NCBI GenBank assembly: GCA_009801015.1 | Contig: VHZZ01001767.1 | Coordinates: 117,160 to 139,431 of the forward strand | Length of the DNA: 22,272 nucleotides | Source of the DNA: Silene noctiflora | Lineage: Eukaryota > Streptophyta > Magnoliopsida > Caryophyllales > Caryophyllaceae | Reading direction: 5' to 3' | In this document: in pieces, positions 21,163 to 22,272 of the stretch | Layout of the letters: each line of letters begins with the position of its first letter | Numbering within the stretch: position 1 is the stretch's first letter | Translations under genes and position numbers: made by a program | The notes under the pieces: model-generated | Databases searched by the model: none | What the model was told of the DNA's origin: nothing | The model's input: the letters and a program-made list of their open reading frames with translations, nothing else

Positions 21163-21500
21163 TTCTTAGAGATTAACCCTTTTTCCTCGTAAAATAACAA
21201 ATTTACCACCTTCAAATTGTATTGTATTATAAATAAACCCCAATCAATCAATTTTATTGATTGAATTTTGGTATTCAAATAACGAAGTTTCAATTTCTTC
21301 ACCCAGAATTCCTAAAAAAACTCAGCTTTGCCTTAACATAAGATGGGCATATAATTCAAACAGAGAAAAGATAATTACATAAAGATAACATCATAGTTTC
21401 TCTCTCTATCTCTAGAAAATGAAGGAGGTTTAATCTTATCTCTTAAGAGAAGAGAAGGGGTTTTTGCAAAAAAAAAAAAATTCTGGGTTCTTCTTTTCAA
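21163..21500 (-). promoter_or_regulatory. 5' leader and core promoter region of the RING gene
   Basis: On the minus strand this stretch has GA/CT-rich tracts (for example 21398-21416) and poly-A/T runs, typical of plant leaders. No clear TATA box was found upstream. An out-of-frame ATG at 21158 overlaps the coding start. Confidence 0.35.
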
Positions 21501-22272
21501 CTACTTCTGTTGTTTTGGGTGTTTTTTTTTTTTTTTGTGTGTTGGGTCTTTCCAAATCCCCAGTGTAATCAAGATAGAGGTGGTGGGGGTCGCATTGGAC
21601 CGCCACATGATATTTCATTTTTGTAATAAATCATCCAAACGATGTCTGGTTTTTCATCCATATAAAAAAAAGGCAAATTCATTTCAGATCGGCTATTTTT
21701 GTTTAAAATTAAAAAGGACAAAATATTGGCATTAGTTTGCTGATAAAATGTTACTGTTAAATTTTGGATAAAAAATGACAATTTTAGCTATAACATTCTC
21801 TATCTACTAAGAAGAATAGGTTTTTTCACAGTTTTTCCCTCCAAAAAGCGTTTTTTTTTTTAAAAAAAAGAAGCTAATTATGAATCAAACTAATAATTAT
21901 ATTTTTATTTCATTAAATTATTATCTTTACATTAAAATTAATCTTTTCATCAAATTATATTATTTTCACTAAACTCTAAAATATAATTAATCTTTTAACA
22001 AAAATATAAATAAAATTTTATATAAAACTATAAATTGTTAAATATTTTGTTGACACTATTATTTGAGAATGACTAGACACATACTACGTATAAAACAAAA
22101 CGGTAAATCTCTATTATAGTTTTGTGACAAAAAAATTCAAAGAATTTTAAAATTGAAATCATTAGCTTTGTGATATAAAAAATATTTTGTTTGAAATAAA
22201 TTTGAGCACATTACTTCATTCTCTTGATCAGTTACATTTTTTTTTATTCAAAGCAAAATATAATGACGAGAA
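21501..22272. other. AT-rich intergenic sequence at the window end
   Basis: No gene, RNA gene or structured repeat is visible; there are only homopolymer A/T runs (for example about 21849-21868) and a moderately GC-rich patch near 21575-21610 that may belong to the RING gene promoter. Confidence 0.5.

Noticed and set aside
20853..21302. 149-codon minus-strand open frame overlapping the first exon of the RING gene
   Set aside because: It reads the leader, exon 1 and intron 1 in a different frame from the conserved RKSFKDSL protein; the product is low-complexity and matches nothing I know.

Overview
The window is nuclear DNA from a flowering plant. Three genes are interrupted by introns with plant-like, T-rich borders, intergenic DNA is AT-rich, and all recognised proteins belong to plant or pan-eukaryotic families. 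The proteins look like those of a core eudicot. Degenerate CAGCTCA-type repeats and GTCTCACA palindromes recall, from memory only, sequences of Caryophyllales (spinach, quinoa, beet relatives); that placement is weak.

Layout. Positions 1-874 look like the edge of an LTR retrotransposon. Positions 1605-2524 look like a non-autonomous DNA element with two 22-bp units at each end in inverted orientation. From 2919 to 13810 (+) lies a complete 15-exon gene for TFIIH subunit TFB2 (p52), 450 residues. Its introns hold a decayed copy of exon 3, a tandem copy of the exon 6 donor, a small TIR element, and in the 3.26-kb intron 12 a Mutator-like element with a perfect 9-bp target duplication plus a second TIR element. 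From 14861 to 16628 (+) is a 5-exon gene for a divergent four-TM protein of the TOM2A/tetraspanin-19 family, 228 residues. At 17176-17417 (-) is a wrecked fragment of a sphingolipid delta-4 desaturase (DES1-like). At 17768-17840 (+) is a tRNA-Phe(GAA) gene with four C-to-T changes from the plant sequence I remember. From 21162 down to 18281 (-) is a 5-exon gene for a RING-HC E3 ligase of the AIRP2 family, about 247 residues.

The genes do not form a pathway: a basal transcription/DNA-repair subunit, a membrane protein and a ubiquitin ligase are independent neighbours. Exon structures were assembled by hand; every junction keeps the reading frame. Two introns use GC instead of GT donors (TFB2 intron 12 and AIRP2 intron 2). 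I found no undescribed gene system. The most interesting items are the exon-3 relic that stays open in the coding frame, the G3:U70 pair in the tRNA-Phe copy, the desaturase pseudogene and the structured transposon ends.
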